Shown here: piece by piece, positions 50,393 to 58,942 of the stretch | Numbering within the stretch: position 1 is the stretch's first letter | How the letters are laid out: every line of letters starts with the position of its first letter | Source: Aromatoleum tolulyticum | GTDB lineage: Bacteria > Pseudomonadota > Gammaproteobacteria > Burkholderiales > Rhodocyclaceae | DNA length: 64,000 bases | Assembly (NCBI RefSeq): GCF_900156155.1 | Contig: NZ_FTMD01000003.1 | Span: 1 to 64,000 of the forward strand | Reading direction: 5' to 3' | Position numbers and translations under genes: made by a program | Notes under the pieces: model-generated | The model's database searches: none | What the model was told of the DNA's origin: nothing | Seen by the model: the letters and a program-made list of their open reading frames with translations, nothing else

Positions 50393-51033
50393 ACTGGCTC
50401 ACCCGCCTGCTCGGCACCCGCACGGACACGACCTCGCTCGACGCACCGTTGCGCGACGCGATCGCGAGCTGGGAGGCGCTTGCGGCGCCCGAGCTGGGCA
50501 GCGCGCATTTCGAGACGCGCTACGTCGTCATCAACACCGAGGCGACCGGACTCGATCTCGACAAGGACCGCCTGCTCGCGGTCGCGGCGATTGCGATCGA
50601 CCGCGAGCACCTGTCGCCGCACGACAGCTACTACGCGCCGCTGGAGCCCGATGCGGCGACCGCGCTGACGAACCTGCTCACGTTTGCCGGCAAAGGCCCG
50701 GTCGTGGTCTTCAACGCGTCGTTCAACCGCAGCCTGCTCGAACGGGCGCTCGACGAACACCTCGGCCTCACGCCCGACTGGACCTGGCTGGACCTGCACT
50801 GGCTCCTGCCCGCGCTCTACGACGAACACATCGACGGACCGGCCCGCCTTGCCGACTGGATGAAAGCCTTCGGCATCGAGACCTTCCAGCGCCACCACGC
50901 GCTGGGCGGCGCCTGGGCGATCGCACAGTTGATGCTGGCCGCGCAGGCGCGCGCACGCGCGCTCGGTCTGAACACCCCACGCAGCCTGGCGGATCTGGAA
51001 CACAGCCGCCGACAGTTGAGGCGCCACGGATGA
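50389..51033 (+). CDS. DEDDh exonuclease-fold protein with lost catalytic residues
   Basis: 214 residues. It has the DnaQ-like layout but degenerate motifs. Motif I, usually DTETTG, is NTEATG (first Asp lost, Glu kept). Motif II, usually NAxFD, is NASFNRSLLERAL (Asp replaced by Asn). Motif III, usually HxAxxDA, is HHALGGAWAI (Asp lost). Only one of the four acidic metal ligands remains, so nuclease activity is unlikely. The frame is intact and flanked by four-base overlaps (ATGA) with the DUF294 gene and the NlpC/P60 gene, arguing that it is expressed. It may serve as a binding partner of the DUF294 protein. Confidence 0.85.
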   Translation: MNWLTRLLGTRTDTTSLDAPLRDAIASWEALAAPELGSAHFETRYVVINTEATGLDLDKDRLLAVAAIAIDREHLSPHDSYYAPLEPDAATALTNLLTFAGKGPVVVFNASFNRSLLERALDEHLGLTPDWTWLDLHWLLPALYDEHIDGPARLADWMKAFGIETFQRHHALGGAWAIAQLMLAAQARARALGLNTPRSLADLEHSRRQLRRHG

Positions 51034-51605
51034 ATCGAATTTCCCCCGCACGATCCCTGCATCACCGCCTGACGACCCGTATCGTCGCACTTCTCGCTGC
51101 AACAGCCCTGCTGATCGCCCCACCCGCGGGCGCCGTGGACACGCCCGCTCCAGCGGACCAGGCGACCGAGGCGACGTCGTCCTTCGACCGCTACGGCACC
51201 GCGGCGCAGGACCTCATCAACCAGGGCATGGAGTATCTCGGGATCCGCTACCGCTTCGGCGGCAATTCGCCCGAGACCGGCCTCGACTGCAGCGGACTGG
51301 TCCAGAACGTCTTCCGCAACGCCCTCGGTCTCAACCTGCCGCGCGCCGCGCGCGACATGGCCCGCGTCGGCGAAAAAGTCGGCGTGCGGGATCTCAAGCC
51401 GGGCGATCTCGTGTTCTTCAACACGATGCGCAAGGCCTTCTCGCATGTAGGCATCTACGTCGGCGACGGCCGCTTCCTGCACGCCCCGTCCAGCGGCGGC
51501 GAAGTGCGCATCGACGAGATGAACCAGAGCTATTGGGCGAAGCGCTTCAACGGCGCGCGCCGCATGGTTCCGGAGGGCGATCTGGGCCTGCCGCAGGCAA
51601 ACTGA
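51030..51605 (+). CDS. secreted NlpC/P60 peptidoglycan hydrolase
   Basis: 191 residues with a signal peptide (RIVALLAATALLIAPPAGAVD). The catalytic triad is complete: Cys in GLDCSGLVQNVF, His in FSHVGIYVGDG and His in FLHAPSSGG. Members cut stem peptides of the cell wall (gamma-D-Glu-diaminopimelate endopeptidases). The start overlaps the exonuclease-like gene by four bases, so it ends a three-gene run. A functional link to the first two genes is not obvious. Confidence 0.94.
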   Translation: MNRISPARSLHHRLTTRIVALLAATALLIAPPAGAVDTPAPADQATEATSSFDRYGTAAQDLINQGMEYLGIRYRFGGNSPETGLDCSGLVQNVFRNALGLNLPRAARDMARVGEKVGVRDLKPGDLVFFNTMRKAFSHVGIYVGDGRFLHAPSSGGEVRIDEMNQSYWAKRFNGARRMVPEGDLGLPQAN

Positions 51606-51690
51606 ACGGCGCCGCGTTACACGCGGCATCCCTCTGCCGCGGGCCGGGTTTTCGTCTAGGCTGGACTGAAGTCCCGACGAGAATTCCCGC

Positions 51691-52473
51691 ATGTTGATCG
51701 CACAGCTGTCCGACCCGCACGTCGTCGCCCCCGGCACCCTCCTGTACGGCAGCATCGATACCGGCGCCCTGTTCGCCGCGGCAATCCGGCGTATCGCCGG
51801 CTTGGCGCCGGAACCGGACCTGGTCGTCGTTTCCGGCGACCTGGTGAATGAAGGCAGCCCGCAGGAATACGCCCGCGTGCGCGCACTGCTCGGGCCGCTG
51901 CAGATGCCGTGGCAGGTGATGGCCGGCAATCACGACGACCGCGAGCAGCTCGAGGCCGCGTTCCCGGACCAGGGCTTCCGCAATGGCGGCTTGTGCTGCG
52001 CGAAGCGGACGATGGGCGATCTGAGCCTGCTGTTCCTCGACACGACCATCCCCGGCGAGGAAGGCGGCGAAATCGCCGAGGCGCAGCTCGCGTGGCTCGA
52101 CGAGGCCTGCGACCCGCTGCGCGCAACGCTCCTGTTCCTGCACCATCCGCCGTTCGCAACGGGCATCGCCGGACTCGACGCGATCGCGTGCCGCGGGGCC
52201 GATCGCCTCGCGGAGTGGCTGGCCGTTCACTGCGAGGTGCGCGCCCTCGCCTGCGGCCACGTGCATCGTCCGATGTTCACGAGCTTCGCAGGGCGACCTT
52301 GCGTAACGGCCCCCTCGATCGCCCATCAGATCGTCTGCGACCTATCGGGCAGACCTGATGCGCTGGCGTGGTGCCGCGAACCGCCGGGTTTCCTGCTGCA
52401 TCGCTGGCAGGACGGCGAACTGGTCTCCCATGTGCTGCCGGTCGACGAGAGCCCTGCAAATCCCTACGACTGA
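51691..52473 (+). CDS. calcineurin-like phosphodiesterase (CpdA-type)
   Basis: 260 residues. All class III phosphodiesterase metal motifs are present in order: LSDPHV, SGDLVNEG, GNHDD, HHPP and CGHVH. Relatives hydrolyse cAMP or other phosphodiesters in the cytoplasm. There is no signal peptide. The gene stands alone between the NlpC/P60 gene and the convergent etfA. It could counteract signalling through the cNMP-binding protein 1.3 kb upstream, but that is conjecture. The 208 bases to etfA hold nothing I can name. Confidence 0.92.
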   Translation: MLIAQLSDPHVVAPGTLLYGSIDTGALFAAAIRRIAGLAPEPDLVVVSGDLVNEGSPQEYARVRALLGPLQMPWQVMAGNHDDREQLEAAFPDQGFRNGGLCCAKRTMGDLSLLFLDTTIPGEEGGEIAEAQLAWLDEACDPLRATLLFLHHPPFATGIAGLDAIACRGADRLAEWLAVHCEVRALACGHVHRPMFTSFAGRPCVTAPSIAHQIVCDLSGRPDALAWCREPPGFLLHRWQDGELVSHVLPVDESPANPYD

Positions 52474-52681
52474 GTTGTCATCGACAGGAAACGCTCCGTA
52501 CCGAGGTCCCGGCCGCAAGGCGTTCCGCTTGAAGCAACTGCCCACTCGAGCATGACGGTGTCGCCGACCGACTTTGCGGGAGGCCGCTGATTGCAGCGGT
52601 GCTCGTCCTTGTCGGAGGAGACCGCCGCATGACGGTCACGATCCGATGATCGCGATCGTCGAAGGGAGTTCGCCCCTTTAC

Positions 52682-53647
52682 TCAGATTTGTGCGGCCAGC
52701 GCGGGCGCGACCTCGAACAGGTCGCCCACCAGACCGTAGTCCGCCACCTGGAAGATGGGCGCTTCCGGATCCTTGTTGATCGCGACGATCACCTTGGAAT
52801 CCTTCATGCCCGCGAGGTGCTGGATCGCGCCGGAGATGCCGACCGCGATGTAGAGCTGCGGCGCGACGATCTTGCCGGTCTGGCCGACCTGGTAGTCGTT
52901 GGGCACGTAGCCCGCGTCGACCGCGGCGCGCGAGGCGCCCAGCGCGGCACCGAGGGCGTCGGCGAGCGGCTCGAGCAGCTTGTGGTAGTTCTCGCTGTTG
53001 CCGAGGCCGCGGCCGCCCGAGACGATGATCTTGGCGGCGCCGAGTTCCGGACGCGCACTCTTGGTCAGCTCGCGCCCCTTGACGCTGGTCAGGCCCAGGT
53101 CGGCAGCGGCGGCGACCGCTTCCACCGTCGCCGAGCCGCCCTCAGGTGCCAACATCGCCGCCGCCTCGAAGGCGGTCGTACGCACGGTCATCACCTTCAC
53201 GGCGTCGGCCGACTTCACGGTAGCCAGCGCGTTGCCGGCGTAGATCGGGCGCACGAAGGTGTCGGCCGATTCCACCGCGACGATATCGGAGATCTGCGCG
53301 ACGTCGAGCAGCGCGGCGACGCGCGGCGCGACGTTCTTGCCGTTGGCGGTGCTGGGCGCGAGGATGTGGGTGTAGCCCGCTGCCTCATTTGCCACCACTC
53401 CCACGACCAGCGCAGCGACGTTCTCCGCCGTCTGCGTTTCGTAATGGGCGGCATCGGCCACGCGCACCTTCGCGACGCCCGCGACCTTCGCGGCTTCCGC
53501 GGCCGCCGCGCCGCAGTTGGCACCGGCGACCAGCACATGCACCTCAGTTGCCAGATGCTTGCCGAGCTTGGCCGCGGCCGAGACGGTGTTGAGGGTCGCG
53601 GCCTTCAGGCTCGCGTTGTCGTGTTCTGCAATAACCAGGATCGCCAT
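52682..53647 (-). CDS. etfA: electron transfer flavoprotein, alpha subunit
   Basis: 321 residues. Of two adjacent ATG codons the second (53647) has the better-spaced GGAG. The C-terminal FAD domain carries the family signature [69 protein letters not shown] in parts, with [31 protein letters not shown]. With EtfB it takes electrons from acyl-CoA dehydrogenases and passes them to the quinone pool through ETF-quinone oxidoreductase. It is the last gene of the leftward branch of the beta-oxidation cluster. Confidence 0.97.
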   Translation of the reverse strand: MAILVIAEHDNASLKAATLNTVSAAAKLGKHLATEVHVLVAGANCGAAAAEAAKVAGVAKVRVADAAHYETQTAENVAALVVGVVANEAAGYTHILAPSTANGKNVAPRVAALLDVAQISDIVAVESADTFVRPIYAGNALATVKSADAVKVMTVRTTAFEAAAMLAPEGGSATVEAVAAAADLGLTSVKGRELTKSARPELGAAKIIVSGGRGLGNSENYHKLLEPLADALGAALGASRAAVDAGYVPNDYQVGQTGKIVAPQLYIAVGISGAIQHLAGMKDSKVIVAINKDPEAPIFQVADYGLVGDLFEVAPALAAQI

Positions 53648-53738
53648 CATGTTCTCCGAAGGGCCGCCCCGAGGAGGGCATGAGCCCCCTTGGGGGGTAG
53701 AGAAGCGGCATAGGCCGCAAACGTGGGGGTCGTCATAC

Positions 53739-54500
53739 TCAGATCACCTTCGCTTCGTTCTTGAGCTTGTCGACGAGTTGCGCGACGTCCGCGACGCGCA
53801 CGCCGGCGCTGCGCTTGGGCGGTTCGGCCACTTTCAGCGTCGCCAGGCGCGGCGCGACATCGACGCCCAGATCCGCCGGCTTGACGGTGTCGAGCGGCTT
53901 CTTCTTCGCCTTCATGATGTTGGGCAGCGTCGCGTAGCGCGGCTCGTTCAGGCGCAGGTCGGTGGTAATGACCGCCGGCAGCTTGATCTCGAGGGTCTCG
54001 AGACCGCCGTCGATTTCGCGCATCACGGTCGCCCTCATTTGCCCACCCGCGTCAGCCAGCAGGACCTTCGACGCGAAGGTGGCCTGCGGCCAGCCCATCA
54101 GCGCCGCCAGCATCTGGCCGGTCTGGTTCGAGTCGTCGTCGATTGCCTGCTTGCCGCAGATCACGACCGTCGGCTGCTCCTTGTCGCACAGCGCCTTCAG
54201 CAGTTTCGCCACCGCCAGCGGCTGCAGCTCGGCGTCGCTCTCGACCAGGATGCCACGGTCGGCGCCGATCGCCATCGCCGCGCGGATCGTCTCCTGGCAG
54301 GCCGCGACACCGCAGCTCACCGCCACGACCTCGGTCGCGATGCCGGCTTCCTTCAGCCGCACGGCTTCCTCGACAGCGATCTCGTCGAAGGGGTTCATGG
54401 ACATCTTCACATTCGCGATATCGACGCCCGTGCCGTCCGCCTTCACTCGCACCTTGACGTTGTAATCGACCACGCGTTTGACGGGTACCAGTATCTTCAT
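53739..54500 (-). CDS. etfB: electron transfer flavoprotein, beta subunit
   Basis: 253 residues. It starts [27 protein letters not shown]. The family core, [22 protein letters not shown], is followed by the AMP-binding half ([32 protein letters not shown]). It pairs with EtfA, encoded 91 bases downstream, as electron acceptor of the acyl-CoA dehydrogenase in the same cluster. The etfB-etfA gap contains a short CCCCC-TT-GGGGG stem (53685-53696). Confidence 0.97.
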   Translation of the reverse strand: MKILVPVKRVVDYNVKVRVKADGTGVDIANVKMSMNPFDEIAVEEAVRLKEAGIATEVVAVSCGVAACQETIRAAMAIGADRGILVESDAELQPLAVAKLLKALCDKEQPTVVICGKQAIDDDSNQTGQMLAALMGWPQATFASKVLLADAGGQMRATVMREIDGGLETLEIKLPAVITTDLRLNEPRYATLPNIMKAKKKPLDTVKPADLGVDVAPRLATLKVAEPPKRSAGVRVADVAQLVDKLKNEAKVI

Positions 54501-54521
54501 TGCATCGTCCTTGTCATGAAA

Positions 54522-54554
54522 AGCCCCTTGGCGGCCAGGGGCCGGCAAGGGGCT
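54522..54554 (-). promoter_or_regulatory. stem-loop between the MFS gene and etfB
   Basis: AGCCCCTTG (54522-54530) pairs perfectly with CAAGGGGCT (54546-54554), and the loop holds an inner GGCC/GGCC pair. It lies in the 71-base gap between two minus-strand genes. Without a T-run it is more likely a processing or attenuation element than a full terminator. Confidence 0.5.
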
Positions 54555-54571
54555 GGACACAGACCCTCAGA

Positions 54572-55840
54572 TCACTTCTGCGGGTCGTAGAGTTTTTCCT
54601 TGATGAACAGCGCCGGCACGAGGCCACACAGGAAATACGCGCCGCCCATCACCAGGAAGCCCAGTCCGATGGACCCCTCGGTCGCGAGGTAGCCGATGAC
54701 TGCCGGCGCGAAGGCGGCGCCGATCCGGCCGACGTTGTACGCGCCCCCCACGGCCGAGCCGCGAATCTTCGTCTCGAAGCTCTCCGTCATGTACGTCGCA
54801 TTGACGCCATAGGGAATGCCATAGATGAAGCCGAACGCGATCATCAGATAGACGATGTTTTCGGGCGAATTGAAGAACACGATCACCGGCAGGAACACCG
54901 CGGCGCCGAAGCCACCAAACGAATACACGACACGTCGGCCGAACTTGTCCGCCATCCAGCCGGCGACGATCTTGCCGAGGATCATGGCGACATACGTGCC
55001 GACCATATATGCGGTCATCGACTTGAAGTTCATGCCGAGCTCTTTTTCGAGATACGTCGGCATCCAGTTATTCACGCCGTAGTAGCCGAACTGCAGGAAG
55101 CCTGCCGTCAGCGACCACAGAATGAACATGCGCCGATGCGACGGATTGCCGAAGATGAGCTTCAGCGCGCTTTCCTTCGGTTCGGAGGCGGCACTAATCC
55201 CGGCAGCCTTGTCGGCGGCACGCTTGTCCCGCGCGGCCAGCCAAGCAGGCGGCTCGGGGACGATGCGCTGCATGATCAGGGCCATGACGACCGGGACGAT
55301 AGCGATATAGAACAGCCAGCGCCAGCCATAGGTCGGCAGGATCCACCCGGCGAGCAAGGTCGCGACCACATAGCCGACCGACCAGCCTGCCTGCAGCGTG
55401 CCGAGCACGGTCGTGCGGTGCTTGGTCGGCACATATTCGGCCATCAGCGTGTTGCAGACGACGTATTCCGCGCCGAGGCCAAGCGCCGCGATGAAGCGGA
55501 AAATCGCGAACTCCTCGAAGCTGTTCGTCGTACCCAGCGCCGCGGTGCCGACCGAAAAAACGATGATCGTCCACACGACGGTGCGTACGCGACCGAAACG
55601 GTCGGCGGCCCAGCCACCGAAGATGCCGCCGATCGCCATGCCGGCGAGCGTGATGCTGCCCAGCATGCCCGCTTCCACGTTCGTCAGGCCGAATTCCTTC
55701 TTGAGGCTCGACAGGCTGTAGGACAGGAACATCAGGTCGGCCCCGTCCACCATCAGACCAAGGAACGCGAAGATGAACACCGCGATCCAGATCCTTTCTT
55801 TTGCCGGGGCAATAGTTTGCCCGTTGGCAGTCAATTCCAT
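54572..55840 (-). CDS. MFS transporter (AAHS-like), predicted dicarboxylate or aromatic acid uptake
   Basis: 422 residues from the ATG at 55840 with GGGAG upstream. Twelve helices; helix 1 has LGLMVDGADLMFLSYSLSSL (the DGxD-type motif of organic-acid:H+ symporters), loop 2-3 has GGWAADRFGRVRTV, and the second half has GWMADKFGRRVVY. It lies between acyl-CoA dehydrogenase and etfB on the same strand, so it probably imports the acid that this beta-oxidation cluster breaks down, as DcaK does in adipate clusters. The substrate is not proven. Confidence 0.9.
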   Translation of the reverse strand: MELTANGQTIAPAKERIWIAVFIFAFLGLMVDGADLMFLSYSLSSLKKEFGLTNVEAGMLGSITLAGMAIGGIFGGWAADRFGRVRTVVWTIIVFSVGTAALGTTNSFEEFAIFRFIAALGLGAEYVVCNTLMAEYVPTKHRTTVLGTLQAGWSVGYVVATLLAGWILPTYGWRWLFYIAIVPVVMALIMQRIVPEPPAWLAARDKRAADKAAGISAASEPKESALKLIFGNPSHRRMFILWSLTAGFLQFGYYGVNNWMPTYLEKELGMNFKSMTAYMVGTYVAMILGKIVAGWMADKFGRRVVYSFGGFGAAVFLPVIVFFNSPENIVYLMIAFGFIYGIPYGVNATYMTESFETKIRGSAVGGAYNVGRIGAAFAPAVIGYLATEGSIGLGFLVMGGAYFLCGLVPALFIKEKLYDPQK

Positions 55841-55889
55841 GACTTTCTCCCTTGGTTTCTGTGGAGCGCCGGCCCGGCACCCCGCCCTC

Positions 55890-55910
55890 AAAAAAAAAAC
55901 GGAATGCCGT
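55890..55910 (-). terminator. weak terminator-like element after the acyl-CoA dehydrogenase
   Basis: Read leftward, ACGG-CATT-CCGT forms a short stem (55909-55898) that runs into a tract of ten T (55899-55890). The stem has only about four pairs, so it may cause partial termination before the MFS and etf genes. The homopolymer is also the longest in the region. Confidence 0.4.
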
Positions 55911-55913
55911 GCT

Positions 55914-57068
55914 TCAGCCCTGGGCGTCGCGGATCATGTTGCGCGCGATCACCAGCTGCTGGATCTGCGTCGTGCCTTCGTAGATGCGGAACAGGCGCAC
56001 GTCGCGGTAGAAGCGCTCGATGGCGTATTCGGAAACGTAACCCGCTCCGCCGTGAATCTGGACGGCGCGGTCGGCGACGCGGCCGCACATTTCGGACGCA
56101 AACAATTTGCAGCACGACGCTTCGGTGGAAATCTTTTCGCCCTTGTCGCGGCGCCGGGCCGCGTCGAGAATCATCGAGCGCGCGGCATAGATCTCGGCCT
56201 TGCTGTCGGCGAGCATGGCCTGGATCAGCTGGAATTCGGCGATCGGCTTGCCGAATTGCCGCCGCTCCATCGCATAGGACAGCGCGTCGTCGAGCATGCG
56301 CTCGGCCGCCCCGACGCAGATCGCTGCGATATGCAGGCGCCCCTTGTCGAGCACCTTCATCGCGGTCTTGAAGCCGACGCCTTCCTTGCCGCCGATGATG
56401 TTTGCCGCCGGGACGCGGCAGTCCTCGAGGATCACGTCGCTGGTATGCGCGCCCTTCTGGCCCATCTTCTTGTCGATCTTGCCCAGCGACAGCCCCGGGG
56501 TGCCCTTTTCGACGATGAAGGCGGTCACGCCGCCCGCCCCCTTGTCCTCGGGATTGGTGCGGGCCATGACGGTATAGACGCCGGCTTCGGGCGCGTTGGT
56601 GATGAAACGCTTGGTGCCGTTGAGGATGTAGTGGTCGCCGTCGCGCCGGGCAGTCGTCCGCAGCGATGCGGCGTCGGAACCTGAGCCGGGTTCGGTCAGG
56701 GCGAACGAGGCGATGAGTTCGCCCGATGCGAGCTTCGGCAGGTAGTACGCCTTCTGTTCGGGCGTGCCGTCGACGATCAGCCCCTGCGAGCCGATGCCGT
56801 TGTTGGTGCCGATCAGCGAGCGGAACGCCGGCGAGGTTCTCGCGATTTCGAACGCGACCAGCACTTCCTCTTCCATCGTCAGGCCGAGCCCGCCGAACTC
56901 CTCGGGGATGCACAGGCCGAACAGGCCGAGCTCGCGCATTTCGGCGACGATCTCGGCGGGGATCTCGTCGGTTTCGGCGACGAGCGGTTCGGCCGGCACG
57001 AGGCGCTCGCGCACGAAGCGCGACAGCGTATCGAGAAGGGCGGTGAGGGTTTCCTGGTCGCGAATCAT
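55914..57068 (-). CDS. acyl-CoA dehydrogenase
   Basis: 384 residues from the ATG at 57068 (AGGA upstream); the frame is open 18 codons further without support. FAD-binding and substrate motifs are ASFALTEPGSGSDAASLRTTA and FITNAPEAGVYTVMART. The catalytic Glu lies in IYEGTTQIQQLVIARNMI near the C-terminus. It oxidises an acyl-CoA to the trans-2-enoyl-CoA and hands electrons to the ETF encoded downstream. Given the thiolase and CoA-transferase nearby, adipyl-CoA or a similar dicarboxylyl-CoA is a likely substrate. It lies 16 bases after the IclR gene. Confidence 0.95.
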   Translation of the reverse strand: MIRDQETLTALLDTLSRFVRERLVPAEPLVAETDEIPAEIVAEMRELGLFGLCIPEEFGGLGLTMEEEVLVAFEIARTSPAFRSLIGTNNGIGSQGLIVDGTPEQKAYYLPKLASGELIASFALTEPGSGSDAASLRTTARRDGDHYILNGTKRFITNAPEAGVYTVMARTNPEDKGAGGVTAFIVEKGTPGLSLGKIDKKMGQKGAHTSDVILEDCRVPAANIIGGKEGVGFKTAMKVLDKGRLHIAAICVGAAERMLDDALSYAMERRQFGKPIAEFQLIQAMLADSKAEIYAARSMILDAARRRDKGEKISTEASCCKLFASEMCGRVADRAVQIHGGAGYVSEYAIERFYRDVRLFRIYEGTTQIQQLVIARNMIRDAQG

Positions 57069-57084
57069 CCTGTTTCCTAAATGC

Positions 57085-57963
57085 TCATAGCCGGCCCATC
57101 GAACCGCCGACTCGTTTGACAAGGCTCACCAGCCGCGGCCCGATGTCTTCCTCGAGCTTTTCGCGGGTGAGCATGAAGGCGGGGCCGCCGCAGTTGAACG
57201 CCATGAGGCCGCTGTTCGGACTCATGAACGGGACACCGACGGCGTAGATATCCTTGTCCCAATCGCCCAAGGAAATGCAGAAGCCCCGTTCCGCGTAGTC
57301 GCGGAATCCCTGCTCGATGCCGGCCTTGATGCGTGGCCATTGCGTCTCATCGCGCAGGCGAATCTGGTCCATGAGGAAATTGCGCTCCGTCTCGGGGGCG
57401 CCGGCGAGATACGCGCGCCCCATCGACGTCGTAGCGAGCGACAGGCGTGCGCCGATTCCGCGTTGCAGGCTGATGGGGGCGCTGCTGCGCACGGTCTCCA
57501 CATAGACCATGCTCAGGCGGTCGCGAATGCCGACCGAGACGGAGACGCGCGAGTACTCCGCGAGTTCTTCCATCAAGGGTCGGGCGATCTGGCGGATGTC
57601 GAGATTCGACAGCTTGGCGTAGCCGAGCGACAGCACGCCGGCGCCGAGGCTGTACTTGCCGAGCGTGTCGATGAAATCGAGGTAGCCGAGCTTGACGAGG
57701 GTGCCGGCGAGGCGCGAAACGGTGGGTTTCGGGATGCCCGTGCGCCGCGCCAGTTCGGTAATGCCGAGATAACGCTCGCCGGGGCCGAAACAACGCAGCA
57801 CTTCGAGACCACGCGCCAGGGCCGTGACGAACTGCCGGTCCTTGCCTTGCTCCTCGTCGTCGAAACGCTCGATGTCGTTGCTCTCGTGACTGTGCGCCAC
57901 CCCGGTCTCCTTTTTCTCGGGCCTTTGCGTGCCCGATTGCGCGAACTTTTTCAATGTTGTCAT
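57085..57963 (-). CDS. IclR-family regulator (PcaR/PobR-like)
   Basis: 292 residues. The first 40 residues are polar and unconserved. The helix-turn-helix is in FVTALARGLEVLRCFGPGERYLGITELARRTGIPKPTVSRLAGTLVKLGYL. The effector domain has LPLMEELAEYSRVSVSVG-like sequence, SLQRGIGARLSLATTSMGRAYLAG and the C-terminal GVPFMSPNSGLMAFNCGGPAF. Regulators of this subgroup respond to aromatic or dicarboxylic acids such as beta-ketoadipate. It sits at the head of the leftward genes and divergent from the rightward ones, so it probably controls both branches. Confidence 0.94.
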   Translation of the reverse strand: MTTLKKFAQSGTQRPEKKETGVAHSHESNDIERFDDEEQGKDRQFVTALARGLEVLRCFGPGERYLGITELARRTGIPKPTVSRLAGTLVKLGYLDFIDTLGKYSLGAGVLSLGYAKLSNLDIRQIARPLMEELAEYSRVSVSVGIRDRLSMVYVETVRSSAPISLQRGIGARLSLATTSMGRAYLAGAPETERNFLMDQIRLRDETQWPRIKAGIEQGFRDYAERGFCISLGDWDKDIYAVGVPFMSPNSGLMAFNCGGPAFMLTREKLEEDIGPRLVSLVKRVGGSMGRL

Positions 57964-58000
57964 TGCGGTTTTCCTTCAGTCAAATTTTTCGATCCGATGA

Positions 58001-58013
58001 TCCGCTATGCGGA
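58001..58013. promoter_or_regulatory. candidate IclR operator (TCCGC-TAT-GCGGA)
   Basis: A perfect palindrome with five-base arms and a three-base spacer in the 208-base divergent region, 38 bases from the IclR start and about 160 from the hydratase start. Short palindromes of this kind are typical IclR targets; binding is inferred from position only. I see no clear -35/-10 pair in the region. Confidence 0.45.
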
Positions 58014-58171
58014 CCGTTATCGGCATATTGCCGCCGGGGCGCCTTTTGTGGGGCTTAATCCCCATAGCACCAAGCAGTTAGAGTACGGTTTACAACGCCA
58101 TTTCGATTCAGTACTGTTACGTCGATGTTCCATTTTACACACCATTGATTCGCTGTGCGAACCACAAAACC

Positions 58172-58942
58172 ATGAACGAAGTCCTTCTCGCGGGACCGTC
58201 GGACGGCGTCGCCGTTCTGACCATTAATCGTCCCGAAGCCCGAAACGCGCTGAACCAGAGGGTGCGACAGCAACTCGCCGAGCACTTCGCGGCCCTCGGA
58301 CGCGACCCGGATACGCGTTGCATCGTGCTGACCGGTGGCAGCAGTTTCTTCGCTGCGGGCGCGGACCTGAAAGAGATCGCGAGCGCCTCCCCGATCGAGT
58401 TGCATCTGCGGAATGTTCACCGGCTGTGGCAGGCGATCGCGGAATGCCCGAAACCCGTCATCGCGGCCGTGAACGGCTATGCCCTGGGCGGCGGCTGCGA
58501 ACTCGCGATGCACGCCGACATCATCGTCGCGGGCGACGGCGCGAAGTTCGGCCAGCCGGAGATCAAGGTCGGAATCATGCCGGGCGCCGGCGGCACGCAG
58601 CGCCTGACGCGCGCGATCGGCAAATTCCAGGCGATGAAGCTCTTGCTCTCCGGTCTGTCGATCACTGGCAAGGAGGCGTTCGCGATGGGGCTGGCGAGCG
58701 AAGTGGTGCCGGACGATGAGGTCCAGGCGCGCGCGCTCGAACTCGCGCGGATGATTGCGGAGCAGCCACCGCTCGCCGCGGCACAGATCAAGGAAGTCCT
58801 GCTGGCGGGCCAGAACGCGCCGCTCGATGCCGCCCTGATGCTCGAACGGAAGGCCTTCCAGTTGCTGTTCGCGAGCGAGGACCAGAAGGAAGGCATGGCC
58901 GCCTTCTTCGAAAAGCGCAAACCCGTCTATCGAGGTCGATAA
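58172..58942 (+). CDS. enoyl-CoA hydratase/isomerase
   Basis: 256 residues from the ATG at 58172. Crotonase-fold motifs are FFAAGADLKEIA (oxyanion strand), AAVNGYALGGGCELAMHADIIVAG and the catalytic-Glu region FGQPEIKVGIMPGAGGTQRLTRAIG. It hydrates the 2-enoyl-CoA to 3-hydroxyacyl-CoA. It is the first gene of the rightward operon and its TAA is followed at once by the start of the dehydrogenase gene. The ribosome site is weak. Confidence 0.95.
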   Translation: MNEVLLAGPSDGVAVLTINRPEARNALNQRVRQQLAEHFAALGRDPDTRCIVLTGGSSFFAAGADLKEIASASPIELHLRNVHRLWQAIAECPKPVIAAVNGYALGGGCELAMHADIIVAGDGAKFGQPEIKVGIMPGAGGTQRLTRAIGKFQAMKLLLSGLSITGKEAFAMGLASEVVPDDEVQARALELARMIAEQPPLAAAQIKEVLLAGQNAPLDAALMLERKAFQLLFASEDQKEGMAAFFEKRKPVYRGR

